Shown: piece after piece, positions 1-9,281 of the stretch
Numbering within the stretch: the first letter of the stretch is position 1
How the letters are laid out: every line of letters begins with the position of its first letter
Assembly: GCA_025210775.1 (NCBI GenBank)
Contig: JAOARB010000014.1
Coordinates: 45,121-109,120 of the forward strand
Reading direction: 5' to 3'
DNA: 64,000 nucleotides
Source of the DNA: Prolixibacteraceae bacterium
Lineage (GTDB): Bacteria; Bacteroidota; Bacteroidia; Bacteroidales; Prolixibacteraceae
Translations under genes and position numbers: made by a program
Notes under the pieces: generated by a model
Seen by the model: the letters and a program-made list of their open reading frames with translations, nothing else
Database searches by the model: none
Told to the model about the DNA's origin: nothing

Positions 1-3000
1 TTGGAATACCTGTTTTTGGTTGTAAGGTATTCTGATGGAGCGATCCCAAATTCTTTCTTGAAGTTTTTAGAGAAATAATTGGCATTATTAAATCCAACTT
101 TTTCACTAATCTCAACAATGGTCAGCTGCTCTTTTTGTATTAATTCTACCGCTTTTTGCATACGATATTTCATGATGAAATTACTGGTTGTACTTCCTGT
201 AATATTCTTAATCTTGATATGTAAGTTAGATCGACTCATCTTCGTTAAGAGAGCAAATTTATCTACTGTAAAGTCGTTTTTATGGTAGTTGCTTTCCACA
301 ATTTTCGTGATATGTTTTAAGAATATATGTTCTTTGGTAATAGGGGTATTTTTATTTTTAGTTGTGTTTGCACTTGTGAAAATGTCCGTTAATCTGCTGT
401 TTCTCCTAGAATGGTTTAGTATTTTTTCATGTAACAGTGCACTTGTAAATGGGATTGAAACAATATCATCTACTCCTTTTTTTAGAAGTTCCACCTCTAG
501 TTGTTCATCTTTTACATTATTTATGTAGAGTAATGGGATCGGAAATAATTTGATATTTTGTTTAATCTGTTTACAGAAATTAATATTATCAGAGTGTATG
601 GTATGTACAGGATAGAATACTATTGCTTCAATTTTATTTTTCAATAAAATGGATTCTACGACTTGCATTGTGCTACATTCTTTTATGTTGAAATACTCTC
701 TTAGATTTTGTGAATAACAGGCTCTTAATGTGGTGTTGTCACAAACAAGTAATATTGTTAAGTTGGTATGCTTGTTTGGATTATATTCGATGTCGTTTTT
801 TGTCGTTGATTCTTCCTGTTTTTGTCCTTTGATAGAATCTAAAGTTGATCTTAATTGAGTGACTTGTTGTTTTAGTTGTTGATGATCCTCTTTTATGGTT
901 TGATATCTTTTACATTTTCTACCTAAGGTATCGACACAGAACTCTAGTGCCTGTACCTGTTGGTTGATCTTCTTTACATTAAGTGTCTCTTTCTTCTTAA
1001 ATCTCTGTTTGTAGCGTTTGAAATATTTTGTGATGCTATGTTTGCTCTTAAAAATGATGCACGTGGTTAATATTAGAATAAACATCAATATTAAATAACC
1101 TTTGATGAAAGAGTGGTCTTTGTTAATTATAAATTTTATGGTACGAAGAGAGGATATTGTTTCGGTATTTTTGATTTTAAAGACGTAGTGATAGGAATCT
1201 AAATTCTTAAAATAACAGACTCTGGTAGTAGAAGGGGAGGACCATCTCTTATCGCTTCCTTCTAATTGGTATTGAAATTTTGTCTTGTATTTCTGTTGAG
1301 AATCTATATTGTCGTAATATATTTTAATATTATTGTAATCTGCGCTAAACTTTAGTGTGGACTGTTGGCTAGGATTGTGGTAGATGATAGAATCTGACTT
1401 ATCTTTATTGAATCCTACCACTTTGAGTATAAATATGGGGTTGGATATCGATTTGTTGTTGCATTTACTAAACGATGGATGAAATAAGGTTAGACCATTA
1501 TTCCCTCCAAAAATAAGCTCTTTATCTTTTGTCTCTATAACACAGTTCTTACGAAATAGACTATTTAAAACGCCATCTTTTTTATTGTATTGAATTAGTT
1601 CTTTGGAGGTCGTATTGTAGAATATAATTCCTTCTGTTGATGAGAACCATAGGTTGTTGTCTTGGTCTGATTTGATGGAATATATTGTAGATGTCTTATA
1701 TTTCTTTAGTTCTTCAGGTATAATAAATGATTTAATGGATGGCTCATATAAATTAATACCAGCATGAGTTCCAACCCAAATATGTTTGGTTTGATCTTGG
1801 TGTATTGTCGTGATATTGTTGTTTGAGAGATGGCCATTCTCTTTTTCTGTTGTAAAATGGTAGAATTGTTGCTTTTGTGGGTCGTATAAGTTTAAACCTC
1901 TATAAGTACCAATCCATATTAATCTTTGTACATCTTGATATAGACATGAAATCTGTTTAGATGAGAGTTCCTTTCCTTGACAGTCATAATGATAAGGCGT
2001 GAACTTCTTCTGCTCTAAATTAAATTGAAAAAGGCCGTTCCATGTTCCAATCCAGATTCTATGTTTGTGGTCTAAAAGTATGTCATAGATATGATCATCT
2101 TTAAGTTGATTATTCTCCGATGATTTAAGAGAAGTGATCTTTTGGCTTTTGTAGTTGTATATGTTTAAACCTTTAGAATGTGTGCCTATCAAGGCTATCG
2201 AATCATTGACTATTTTAATGGTTTTGATATGGTTGGAACTCAAACCTTTGGACTTCTTAATAGCTCTTATGGTATTTTTCTTTCTATCCCATATGTTTAT
2301 TCCAGCATCAGCTGTTCCTATCCATAATCTCTGTTGGGAATCTTTTGCAATAGTGTTGACTATCCTGCCTTTGGTTTTTATTCCATGAAATGAAATCCAA
2401 GGGTTTATTGTGTAGAATGGAATTTTGTTTTTTTTGTATAAACTTATCCCGCCAAATAATGTTCCTATCCAAACTTGGTTTAATTTAGAGTCTATCAATA
2501 TGGAATGAATTGAATTTTGTGATAATGCATATGGATTAATATTATTTTCTTCAATTCTATGATATTGTTTGTTAATCGTGTTATAGATTACCAACCCTTT
2601 GGTTGTACCTATCCATAGCTTCTTATTGTTGTCTATCCCAATTGTTCGGACTCTCTTGTTGGGTAATATGGTTGTTATTGAATCAATAAGGTTAAATTGA
2701 CTATCGGTCTTTATTACACCATGATTTTCTGTTGCTATCCAATAGTTCTCCTCGTTACTACTTTTAATTATAGAGTTAATATTATATTTGTTTAAAATGG
2801 GACAGTCATTAATGATTTTTTTAGTCGATAGGTCAAGAATGAAAATACCATATTCCGAACAGATTATAATATTCTGACCTAATTGTAGGGTGTATTTTAT
2901 GTGATTAAATTGTAGCTTCTTATTTTTTATTGGAACTTTCTTAAAATGATTGTGCTTATGTTTTTTGCGTAAAATATCTCCATTGTATCTAAAGATCCAT

Positions 3001-3419
3001 AAATCATTATGTTGATCTTCACACATTCCTGCAACATATTTAGGACGTGTTATGGTTGGTATTTCATAGTTAATAAATTGGTTTTCTTGTGATATATATT
3101 TTGAAACACCTAATGCGGTTAATACCCAAATATTTTTTTCTTGATCTTCGTATATTCTTCTTACATAATTACAGCCTAATGAAGAGCTATCTGATGTGTG
3201 TTTAAGCTGCTCTATTTGAGTTCCGATTAATCTATTTAGTCCATTTCGAGTGCCTACCCACATTACACCATTACAATCTCTATGAAATGTTGTAATAGAG
3301 TTATCTGTAAGTCCCTCTTCAACTTCTATATGCTGGAATAGATATTTGGGTGGTTGTGCATAATTTGTTTTAAAATGCAAGAATAGGAAAAGGAGTAGTA
3401 GATTCTTTATGTTTCTCAT
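1..3419 (-). CDS. Hybrid two-component-like sensor regulator without a kinase domain (C-terminus cut by window edge)
   Basis: The frame is open from the ATG at 3417-3419 to the window edge, at least 1139 residues. An N-terminal signal peptide (about 1-21) is followed by a two-component-regulator propeller with repeated W-(I/V)-G-T motifs (about 40-690), a Y_Y_Y-like domain, one membrane segment (about 774-793) and a charged coiled coil (about 794-880). Next come a receiver-like domain (886-1000) and an AraC-type helix-turn-helix (about 1029-1135). HTCS proteins normally carry HisKA and HATPase domains between membrane segment and receiver; none is present. The receiver is degenerate: the phospho-acceptor Asp is Tyr936, and the conserved Thr and Lys positions are Asn and Ile. 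By position it should regulate the divergent surface lipoprotein/SusC/SusD locus. Domain assignment is by eye. Only a few C-terminal residues are likely missing. Confidence 0.9.
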   Translation of the reverse strand, partial: MRNIKNLLLLFLFLHFKTNYAQPPKYLFQHIEVEEGLTDNSITTFHRDCNGVMWVGTRNGLNRLIGTQIEQLKHTSDSSSLGCNYVRRIYEDQEKNIWVLTALGVSKYISQENQFINYEIPTITRPKYVAGMCEDQHNDLWIFRYNGDILRKKHKHNHFKKVPIKNKKLQFNHIKYTLQLGQNIIICSEYGIFILDLSTKKIINDCPILNKYNINSIIKSSNEENYWIATENHGVIKTDSQFNLIDSITTILPNKRVRTIGIDNNKKLWIGTTKGLVIYNTINKQYHRIEENNINPYALSQNSIHSILIDSKLNQVWIGTLFGGISLYKKNKIPFYTINPWISFHGIKTKGRIVNTIAKDSQQRLWIGTADAGINIWDRKKNTIRAIKKSKGLSSNHIKTIKIVNDSIALIGTHSKGLNIYNYKSQKITSLKSSENNQLKDDHIYDILLDHKHRIWIGTWNGLFQFNLEQKKFTPYHYDCQGKELSSKQISCLYQDVQRLIWIGTYRGLNLYDPQKQQFYHFTTEKENGHLSNNNITTIHQDQTKHIWVGTHAGINLYEPSIKSFIIPEELKKYKTSTIYSIKSDQDNNLWFSSTEGIIFYNTTSKELIQYNKKDGVLNSLFRKNCVIETKDKELIFGGNNGLTLFHPSFSKCNNKSISNPIFILKVVGFNKDKSDSIIYHNPSQQSTLKFSADYNNIKIYYDNIDSQQKYKTKFQYQLEGSDKRWSSPSTTRVCYFKNLDSYHYVFKIKNTETISSLRTIKFIINKDHSFIKGYLILMFILILTTCIIFKSKHSITKYFKRYKQRFKKKETLNVKKINQQVQALEFCVDTLGRKCKRYQTIKEDHQQLKQQVTQLRSTLDSIKGQKQEESTTKNDIEYNPNKHTNLTILLVCDNTTLRACYSQNLREYFNIKECSTMQVVESILLKNKIEAIVFYPVHTIHSDNINFCKQIKQNIKLFPIPLLYINNVKDEQLEVELLKKGVDDIVSIPFTSALLHEKILNHSRRNSRLTDIFTSANTTKNKNTPITKEHIFLKHITKIVESNYHKNDFTVDKFALLTKMSRSNLHIKIKNITGSTTSNFIMKYRMQKAVELIQKEQLTIVEISEKVGFNNANYFSKNFKKEFGIAPSEYLTTKNRYS

Positions 3420-3620
3420 TCTTATATGTTACTTGTTTATTTTGTTTGTGGTTAACAAGAAATATGGGTTATTTTTTGTGGATAAATTTAATTCATTTTT
3501 CATAAATTAATATATTGTTCTATTTATTCTTTTATCGTTATTGGAAATGCTATGTCTTTTTGTATTGTTCAGTAATTCAGTATGATACGATAGTGGTTGT
3601 TGTGTGATTTTGTTGTCGTT

Positions 3621-3651
3621 TTCAACATATCTATCCAAGAATTCAACATAT
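3621..3651 (+). promoter_or_regulatory. Candidate operator: direct repeat TTCAACATAT with 21-bp period
   Basis: TTCAACATAT occurs at 3621-3630 and again at 3642-3651, exactly 21 bp apart, about two turns of B-DNA. AraC-family proteins often bind two direct half-sites at this spacing. The site lies about 50 bp upstream of a TAnnTTTG-like box and 154 bp upstream of the surface lipoprotein start. Binding by the divergent AraC-type regulator is inference. Confidence 0.4.
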
Positions 3652-3699
3652 TTTGCTATTGTTTATTGATATCTGAATGATGTTGAAGGTCATATAATA

Positions 3700-3707
3700 T
3701 ACTTTTG
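3700..3707 (+). promoter_or_regulatory. Possible -7 box for the uptake operon
   Basis: TACTTTTG matches the Bacteroidota -7 consensus TAnnTTTG. The nearest upstream TTG (3683-3685) is 14 bp away, shorter than the usual 17-23, so the promoter may be activator dependent or the match may be chance. Confidence 0.3.
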
Positions 3708-3804
3708 AAGTAGTTGATTGATAGAATTAATTGTAAAAATGAAATTGCTATTAAACAACGATTCTGTAGGCCTTAAAATTATAGATAACTAACAAACTGT
3801 TTAT

Positions 3805-6006
3805 ATGAAAACTAACTTCATCAAAAAAAGATGCCTCTTAATGGGAGTTCTTTTTGCAGCGATATTCTTTAGTAGCTGTGAAGAGAAAATAGCTCTGAGA
3901 GATCATGGAATCTTGCCAGAAATGAATTATGATTTATCCACCAAAGATGTAACTGCCAATGGTGTTATAAGAACTATTACTAGTGATGGTACCACTTATT
4001 TGGCTGAAGCATTTACTTCTCAAGAACCAACGTCTAATACCTTCATCACAAGTTATGTGATAAAGGAAGTTACTTTAGATGATCAAGTTGTTCCTTCTAG
4101 TAAATTTAAATTAGATCAAAAGTCTGGGGTTCTATCTATTGCTTCTGAAACGTATCTAGCACCAGGAAATTATGTGGTGGATATTAAAGTGAGTAGTGCT
4201 AAGAATTCAAATATTATTAAGGGTGCTTTTAAATTAAAAGCCGTAGATACTGGGGTTATTTACAATAAGAAAACAGCCTTTTTAGGTAAAAACTTTACTA
4301 GTGGAGCTCCAGAAATAAAAGGGGATCTTAAAGAGATTACTTTTACTATTGAAGGAGAAAAGCATGGCTTCGTAATTAATGATAAAACTGGAGAAGTGAC
4401 TCTTGATGCTGTTAACAGTACAAAAGTAGGAAGTTATACTTTAAATATTAAAGTGACTCATGCAGATGGAGAGATTGTTTTCCCATCAGGAATAGCTTTT
4501 GCTATTGAAAAGGAGATTATTGCACCTTCTGCTTTTTCTTACGATCAGATCATTGTAGAGAAAGGACAAGGTAAATCTATTCTGCCTGTGATTACAGGTA
4601 ATAATCTACAGTATAGTATTAAGGGAAACTCTATAGAGGGGGTTTCGCTAAATCAAACTACTGGAGAGGTTACTGTTGAAGATCCTAATAGTTTAGACGT
4701 CGGAGAATATAGTTTTGTTGTTGAAGCATCTAATTCATTAGGTAGTGTTGAAGCGACTGTTCAAGTTAAGGTGGTACTACCTAAACCGAAATCACTTGTT
4801 TATGCGATTAATGAAGTTACTGTGATTGAAGGTAAAGCATTTAATTCTGTAACTCCTTCAATCGTGAATGGAGATAATATTACCTATGCTTTAGAGGATA
4901 CTCGTTTTGCAATAGACAAAAATGGAGTTATTTCATTAGCTGATGGAAATAATATTCCTGAAGGTGATTACCAACTTAAAGTTTTAGTGACTTATCCTGA
5001 TGGTGTCGTTGAATTTGAGAATGCATTTACAATTCATATTGTAGCTGGTGCTGTAGCCCCAACCACTTTTAATTATCCTCAAACAACTGCTGTACAAGGA
5101 TGTGCTAAGGATATTGTCCCTGTTGTTGATGGTGCAGGAGTAACTTTTAGAGCAAAAGAGAATCTACCTGCAGGAATTGTTCTTGATGAGAATACTGGTG
5201 TTGTTAAGATTGAAGCAAACAATACTTTAGCTATACAAGATTATAATATTGTTATTATTGCAGGAAATAGTGGAGGTGAGTTGGAAACAACTTTAAGTCT
5301 AACTATTGAAACCCCTCCTAGCAATTTCCAATATGAAACTAATCAAATTACTACTGGAACAGGTTCTTTCTCTAGTAGTCAACCAACCATTACAGATGGT
5401 ATTGGAGTGAAATTCTCTATTGATAGAGACGATATCTTTGAGATTAATGAAACAACAGGAGTTATCTCTCGTAAAGATGGTGTCGATGTAGTTGGAGGAG
5501 AATATGATATTGTTGTTACTGCAAATAAAGACGGCTTCAAACTCACTACCAATTTTAAAGTAATTGTTTGGCAAGTGGTATATACTCCAAAAGAGTTGAC
5601 TGGTGCCTCTACAGATGATTTTGAAGCGGCTGTACCTTCAATGGCTTTTGGTCCTGATGGTGGAACTCATGAAGTAAGAGGTTTCTACTTCACAGGAATG
5701 GTTGAGGGTGTACAATATACTGATGTGCTAATTAAAGGAGGAGCAGCCAATTTTACTCCTGAAGTAAAAGCAATATGTGATGCTGCTGGTTTAACTCGCA
5801 GTGGAAAATTAGATACAAATAAGTTCCGTGATTGGATTGGTGTACCACCAAGTTCAAGTGGGGCTATTGGAAAAGGTCCATGGGATGGTACAGTAAAGGT
5901 TAAGTCAGGGAAGTTTATTTCAGGTAAATATTCTCTTGTAACAAGATATGGTAAAGATGGTAAGAAAGCAGAAATGCACCATGTAATTGATATCAATATA
6001 AATTAA
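3805..6006 (+). CDS. Surface lipoprotein with about six Ig/cadherin-like repeats, probable glycan-binding protein
   Basis: 733 residues. A signal peptide ends in a lipobox with Cys25 followed by acidic residues, which fits export to the cell surface in Bacteroidota. About six tandem modules of 80-90 residues follow (about 60-600). Each carries a signature like 'F-x-I-(D/N)-x-x-T-G-x-(V/I)' and then 'G-x-Y-x-(L/I/V)-x-V', as in putative Ig (He_PIG) or cadherin-like domains. The last 130 residues are different and were not recognised; by analogy with other surface glycan-binding proteins they may bind the ligand. The gene is first in the operon, 77 bp before susC, although SusE/F-type genes normally follow susD. 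The ligand is unknown and no glycoside hydrolase gene is nearby. A protein or adhesion ligand is an alternative. Confidence 0.75.
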   Translation: MKTNFIKKRCLLMGVLFAAIFFSSCEEKIALRDHGILPEMNYDLSTKDVTANGVIRTITSDGTTYLAEAFTSQEPTSNTFITSYVIKEVTLDDQVVPSSKFKLDQKSGVLSIASETYLAPGNYVVDIKVSSAKNSNIIKGAFKLKAVDTGVIYNKKTAFLGKNFTSGAPEIKGDLKEITFTIEGEKHGFVINDKTGEVTLDAVNSTKVGSYTLNIKVTHADGEIVFPSGIAFAIEKEIIAPSAFSYDQIIVEKGQGKSILPVITGNNLQYSIKGNSIEGVSLNQTTGEVTVEDPNSLDVGEYSFVVEASNSLGSVEATVQVKVVLPKPKSLVYAINEVTVIEGKAFNSVTPSIVNGDNITYALEDTRFAIDKNGVISLADGNNIPEGDYQLKVLVTYPDGVVEFENAFTIHIVAGAVAPTTFNYPQTTAVQGCAKDIVPVVDGAGVTFRAKENLPAGIVLDENTGVVKIEANNTLAIQDYNIVIIAGNSGGELETTLSLTIETPPSNFQYETNQITTGTGSFSSSQPTITDGIGVKFSIDRDDIFEINETTGVISRKDGVDVVGGEYDIVVTANKDGFKLTTNFKVIVWQVVYTPKELTGASTDDFEAAVPSMAFGPDGGTHEVRGFYFTGMVEGVQYTDVLIKGGAANFTPEVKAICDAAGLTRSGKLDTNKFRDWIGVPPSSSGAIGKGPWDGTVKVKSGKFISGKYSLVTRYGKDGKKAEMHHVIDININ

Positions 6007-6014
6007 ACCTCCTT

Positions 6015-6066
6015 TATCTCTTTTATATCCTATGCTTGCTTTAAAATATGGGATATAAAAGAGATA
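6015..6066 (+). promoter_or_regulatory. Perfect 16-bp intercistronic hairpin between surface lipoprotein and susC
   Basis: TATCTCTTTTATATCC (6015-6030) and its exact reverse complement (6051-6066) surround a 20-base loop. The hairpin begins 8 bases after the lipoprotein stop and ends 17 bases before the susC ATG at 6084. No T-run follows, so a classical terminator is unlikely. A role in mRNA processing, stability or attenuation that sets different expression for the two genes is inference. Confidence 0.55.
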
Positions 6067-6083
6067 GTATAGAATATCTAAGT

Positions 6084-9000
6084 ATGAAAAATATATTATT
6101 ATTAACTCTATTGATGGCTTTTTCATTGGGCTCATTTGCTCAATCAAAAGTGATTACAGGGATTGTGAAAGACACAAATGGTGAAGCCCTACCAGGTGTC
6201 ACAGTTTATGTCAAGGGTACTACAACGGGTACGATAACCCTAATGGATGGTAACTTCTCTTTAAAAGTACAAGATCCTCAAAAAAAGACATTGATCTTTT
6301 CTTTTATTGGATTTGAGAAAAAAGAAAAAAAGATAGGGGATTCTAAACATCTAAATATTGTTATGAAGACCATGACAACGGATTTGGATGAAGTCGTTGC
6401 CATCGGTTATGGCTCACAAAAAAAGAAATCGTTAACTGGTTCTATTAGCTCGGTTTCTACTAAGGATATTGAGAATTTGCCAACGACAAGTGTAGCTACT
6501 GCTCTTGCTGGTAAAGTTTCTGGTGTACAGATCACCACTAGTGAAGGATCTCCTGATGCACAAATAAGCATTAAAGTGCGTGGTGGTAGTTCTATCACTC
6601 AAAGTAATGAGCCTTTATATATCGTTGATGGTTTCCCTTCTGAAGATGGAATTAATTTTATTGATCCTTCTGATATTGAAACTATTGATGTTCTTAAAGA
6701 TGCTTCATCTGCTGCAATCTATGGTTCTCGTGGTGCCAATGGGGTTATTCTTGTAACCACTAAGGCTGGAGTAAAAGGAAAGACAAGAATCAATTATGAC
6801 ACTTTTATGGGAATCAAACAGATCTCTAAAAAGATGGATCTAATGAATCCTTATGAGTTTGTTTTGCTTCAATATGAAAACCAATATGATGAAAAATTAG
6901 AAAGCTTTACTAATATTTATGGTGAGTATGATGAACTTCGTTCCTTATATGAAGGACGTCCAGGTGTCGATTGGCAAGAAGAAATGTTTGGGGGTAATGC
7001 TTTAACTCAAAAACATAAGATTACGATTAATGGCGGTAATTCAAATACCAAATATAATGTGTCTTACGGATATGATGACAATGAGGGAATTATGGTTAAC
7101 AGTGGTTTCCAACGTCACTCTTTCCGTCTTAAGTTAGATCAAAAGATCAATGATTACCTTGATGCAACGGTAACAACAGGTTATGTAAGCCAGAAAACTT
7201 ATGGTATGGGTACTTCTGATCAATCATCATATTTCAATAAGATGACCCATATTGCTCGTTATAGACCTACAATTGGAAAAAACGGGAATGATTATGACCT
7301 TGTTACTCAGGATGAAGATCCTATTTTTGTTGATGAGGATGGAAATGTAATGCAGAATCCTTTGACTTCAGCATATGCTGAGACCAGAGAAAAGAGTAGA
7401 GAAATTCTTTCTATCAATGCAAACATCAGAGCAAAAATCACCAAAGATCTAACAGCTACTGTTTCTGGTGGTATTAATCGTAGTACACGTATCAATGATT
7501 CTTTCGATGGTGAACGTTCTGTGACTGCTAAACGTAGAGGGGCTGCTTTTGGTTATACTCAATTTGAGACACCAAGTAGATGGTCCTATTCAACTACACT
7601 TAATTATGTGAAGAATATTTTTAGTGATCACAAGGTTAATTTCCTTTTGGGTCACGAGCAAGTACATTCATCTTCTCGTTATTTAAAAGCAGAGGCCTCT
7701 AATTTTCCTAACGACGATATGGGATTGGCTAATATGGGATTAGGGGAAGCACTTCCTTTAAGATCAGGCATGAGCGAAACAGCCTTATTGTCATATTTTA
7801 CACGTCTTAATTATAACATTAAAGAGAAGTATCTATTCTCTATGACTTATCGTGCGGATGGATCATCTAAATTTGGATCAGAAAACTTATGGGGATTTTT
7901 CCCGTCTGGATCTTTTGCATGGAGGATTAGTGAAGAGAGCTTTATGAAAGGAATTCCTTCTCTTTCGAATATGAAGCTTAGATTAAGTCATGGTACCTCT
8001 GGTAACGACCGTATTGGTATTGATCTATCGAAAACAAAAATGATTAGTGCAAGTTATGGTTTTGGTAACCAGAGAGAAGTGGTGATTATTCCTGCTAATA
8101 TTCCAAATACAAAGTTAAAGTGGGAAACAACCTATTCTTCTAATATTGGTCTTGATCTTGGTTTCTTTGATCAAAAATTGAATTTCACTGTAGATTATTA
8201 TCAAGGGGTTACCAAAGATCTATTGCTTAATAAACGTGTTCCATTGACTACTGGTTATTCAAACCAGATGGTGAATGTTGGTGAAACGGAAAATAGAGGT
8301 TTAGATTTTACTATCAACACCGTAAATATCCAAAAACGTAAGTTTAAGTGGACAACGAATTTCAACCTTTCTTTTAATAAAAATAAAGTACGCAAATTAG
8401 CTAACGGTCAACAATATTTCGAACAAGCTGCAGGGTGGAGTAGTAAAATGAATGAAAATGACTATATGATCCGTGTTGGTGAATCACTAGGACAGATGTA
8501 TGGTTATGTGTATGATGGTTTCTATAGAGTGGATGACTTTAATTATGACGAGGCAACCCAACAATATACATTAAAAGATGGAATTGCTTCTGAACCTAAT
8601 GTGCAAGCTCAACCAGGTGTAGTAAGATATCAAGATATCTCTGGTCCTGATGGTGTTCCTGATGGGATAGTGGACAACCATGATAGAAAAGTGGTGGGTA
8701 ATGCAAATCCTGACCTATTTGGTGGAATGACCAACACTTTTAGTTATAAGAATTTTGACCTTAGTATTTTTGTGAATTTTGCTATTGGTAACGACGTATA
8801 CAATGCAAATAGAATTTACTATAATCAAGGTTTCCAAAGAAATAACAATGCATTAGCTGAACTTAGTGGACGTTGGACTGATATTGATGGTGGTGGAATT
8901 AAAATCACTGACCCAGCAGTCTTAAAACAGATGAATCAGGATGCAACTATGCCTGCATGGGACGGAAATATGGTTCCTCACTTTAGCTCTTTTGCTGTGG

Positions 9001-9251
9001 AGGATGCTTCTTTCTTAAGAATCAATAATATCACATTAGGATATACCTTCTCTAAGAAATTGATTAAGAAAATAGGTTTAAATCGTTTCCGCATATATGG
9101 TTCGGTTAATAATCTATACACTTTTACAAACTATTCTGGATTTGACCCAGAGGTAAGTACTCGTAATAGAACAGGTCTTACTCCTGGTGTTGATTGGGGA
9201 GCTTATCCTCGTAGTCGTTCGTTTATTGTGGGATTAAATCTTTCGTTATAA
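6084..9251 (+). CDS. susC: SusC/RagA-type TonB-dependent outer membrane transporter
   Basis: 1055 residues from the ATG at 6084. A start 12 codons earlier would leave a polar extension before the signal peptide and sit inside the upstream hairpin, so it is not used. Order: signal peptide (about 1-20, ending A-Q), a carboxypeptidase-regulatory-like domain (about 22-105), a TonB-box-like region, the SusC plug with 'LYIVDGFP' and 'IYGSRGANGVILVTT' signatures, and a C-terminal 22-strand barrel. It is the gated channel for import of a ligand captured by SusD and the surface lipoprotein, powered by TonB. susD begins 30 bp downstream, so both are co-transcribed. The substrate cannot be read from the sequence; the missing enzymes nearby give no hint. 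Confidence 0.96.
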   Translation: MKNILLLTLLMAFSLGSFAQSKVITGIVKDTNGEALPGVTVYVKGTTTGTITLMDGNFSLKVQDPQKKTLIFSFIGFEKKEKKIGDSKHLNIVMKTMTTDLDEVVAIGYGSQKKKSLTGSISSVSTKDIENLPTTSVATALAGKVSGVQITTSEGSPDAQISIKVRGGSSITQSNEPLYIVDGFPSEDGINFIDPSDIETIDVLKDASSAAIYGSRGANGVILVTTKAGVKGKTRINYDTFMGIKQISKKMDLMNPYEFVLLQYENQYDEKLESFTNIYGEYDELRSLYEGRPGVDWQEEMFGGNALTQKHKITINGGNSNTKYNVSYGYDDNEGIMVNSGFQRHSFRLKLDQKINDYLDATVTTGYVSQKTYGMGTSDQSSYFNKMTHIARYRPTIGKNGNDYDLVTQDEDPIFVDEDGNVMQNPLTSAYAETREKSREILSINANIRAKITKDLTATVSGGINRSTRINDSFDGERSVTAKRRGAAFGYTQFETPSRWSYSTTLNYVKNIFSDHKVNFLLGHEQVHSSSRYLKAEASNFPNDDMGLANMGLGEALPLRSGMSETALLSYFTRLNYNIKEKYLFSMTYRADGSSKFGSENLWGFFPSGSFAWRISEESFMKGIPSLSNMKLRLSHGTSGNDRIGIDLSKTKMISASYGFGNQREVVIIPANIPNTKLKWETTYSSNIGLDLGFFDQKLNFTVDYYQGVTKDLLLNKRVPLTTGYSNQMVNVGETENRGLDFTINTVNIQKRKFKWTTNFNLSFNKNKVRKLANGQQYFEQAAGWSSKMNENDYMIRVGESLGQMYGYVYDGFYRVDDFNYDEATQQYTLKDGIASEPNVQAQPGVVRYQDISGPDGVPDGIVDNHDRKVVGNANPDLFGGMTNTFSYKNFDLSIFVNFAIGNDVYNANRIYYNQGFQRNNNALAELSGRWTDIDGGGIKITDPAVLKQMNQDATMPAWDGNMVPHFSSFAVEDASFLRINNITLGYTFSKKLIKKIGLNRFRIYGSVNNLYTFTNYSGFDPEVSTRNRTGLTPGVDWGAYPRSRSFIVGLNLSL

Positions 9252-9281
9252 ATCCAATAGGATATTAAATCAGCATTCGTT

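Larger units (their letters stand above)
3420..3804. other. Divergent intergenic region between sensor and uptake locus
   Basis: This 385-base AT-rich gap separates two divergently transcribed units and should hold both promoters. It contains the direct repeat at 3621-3651 and a TAnnTTTG-like box (TACTTTTG) at 3700-3707. No open frame of note was seen. Confidence 0.6.

Noticed and set aside
79..2388. Plus-strand frames inside the first 2.4 kb
   Set aside because: They are antisense to the long sensor-regulator frame, have hydrophobic or low-complexity translations, and match no family.
6048..6083. Longer susC start
   Set aside because: It would begin inside the intercistronic hairpin and place polar residues before the signal peptide.
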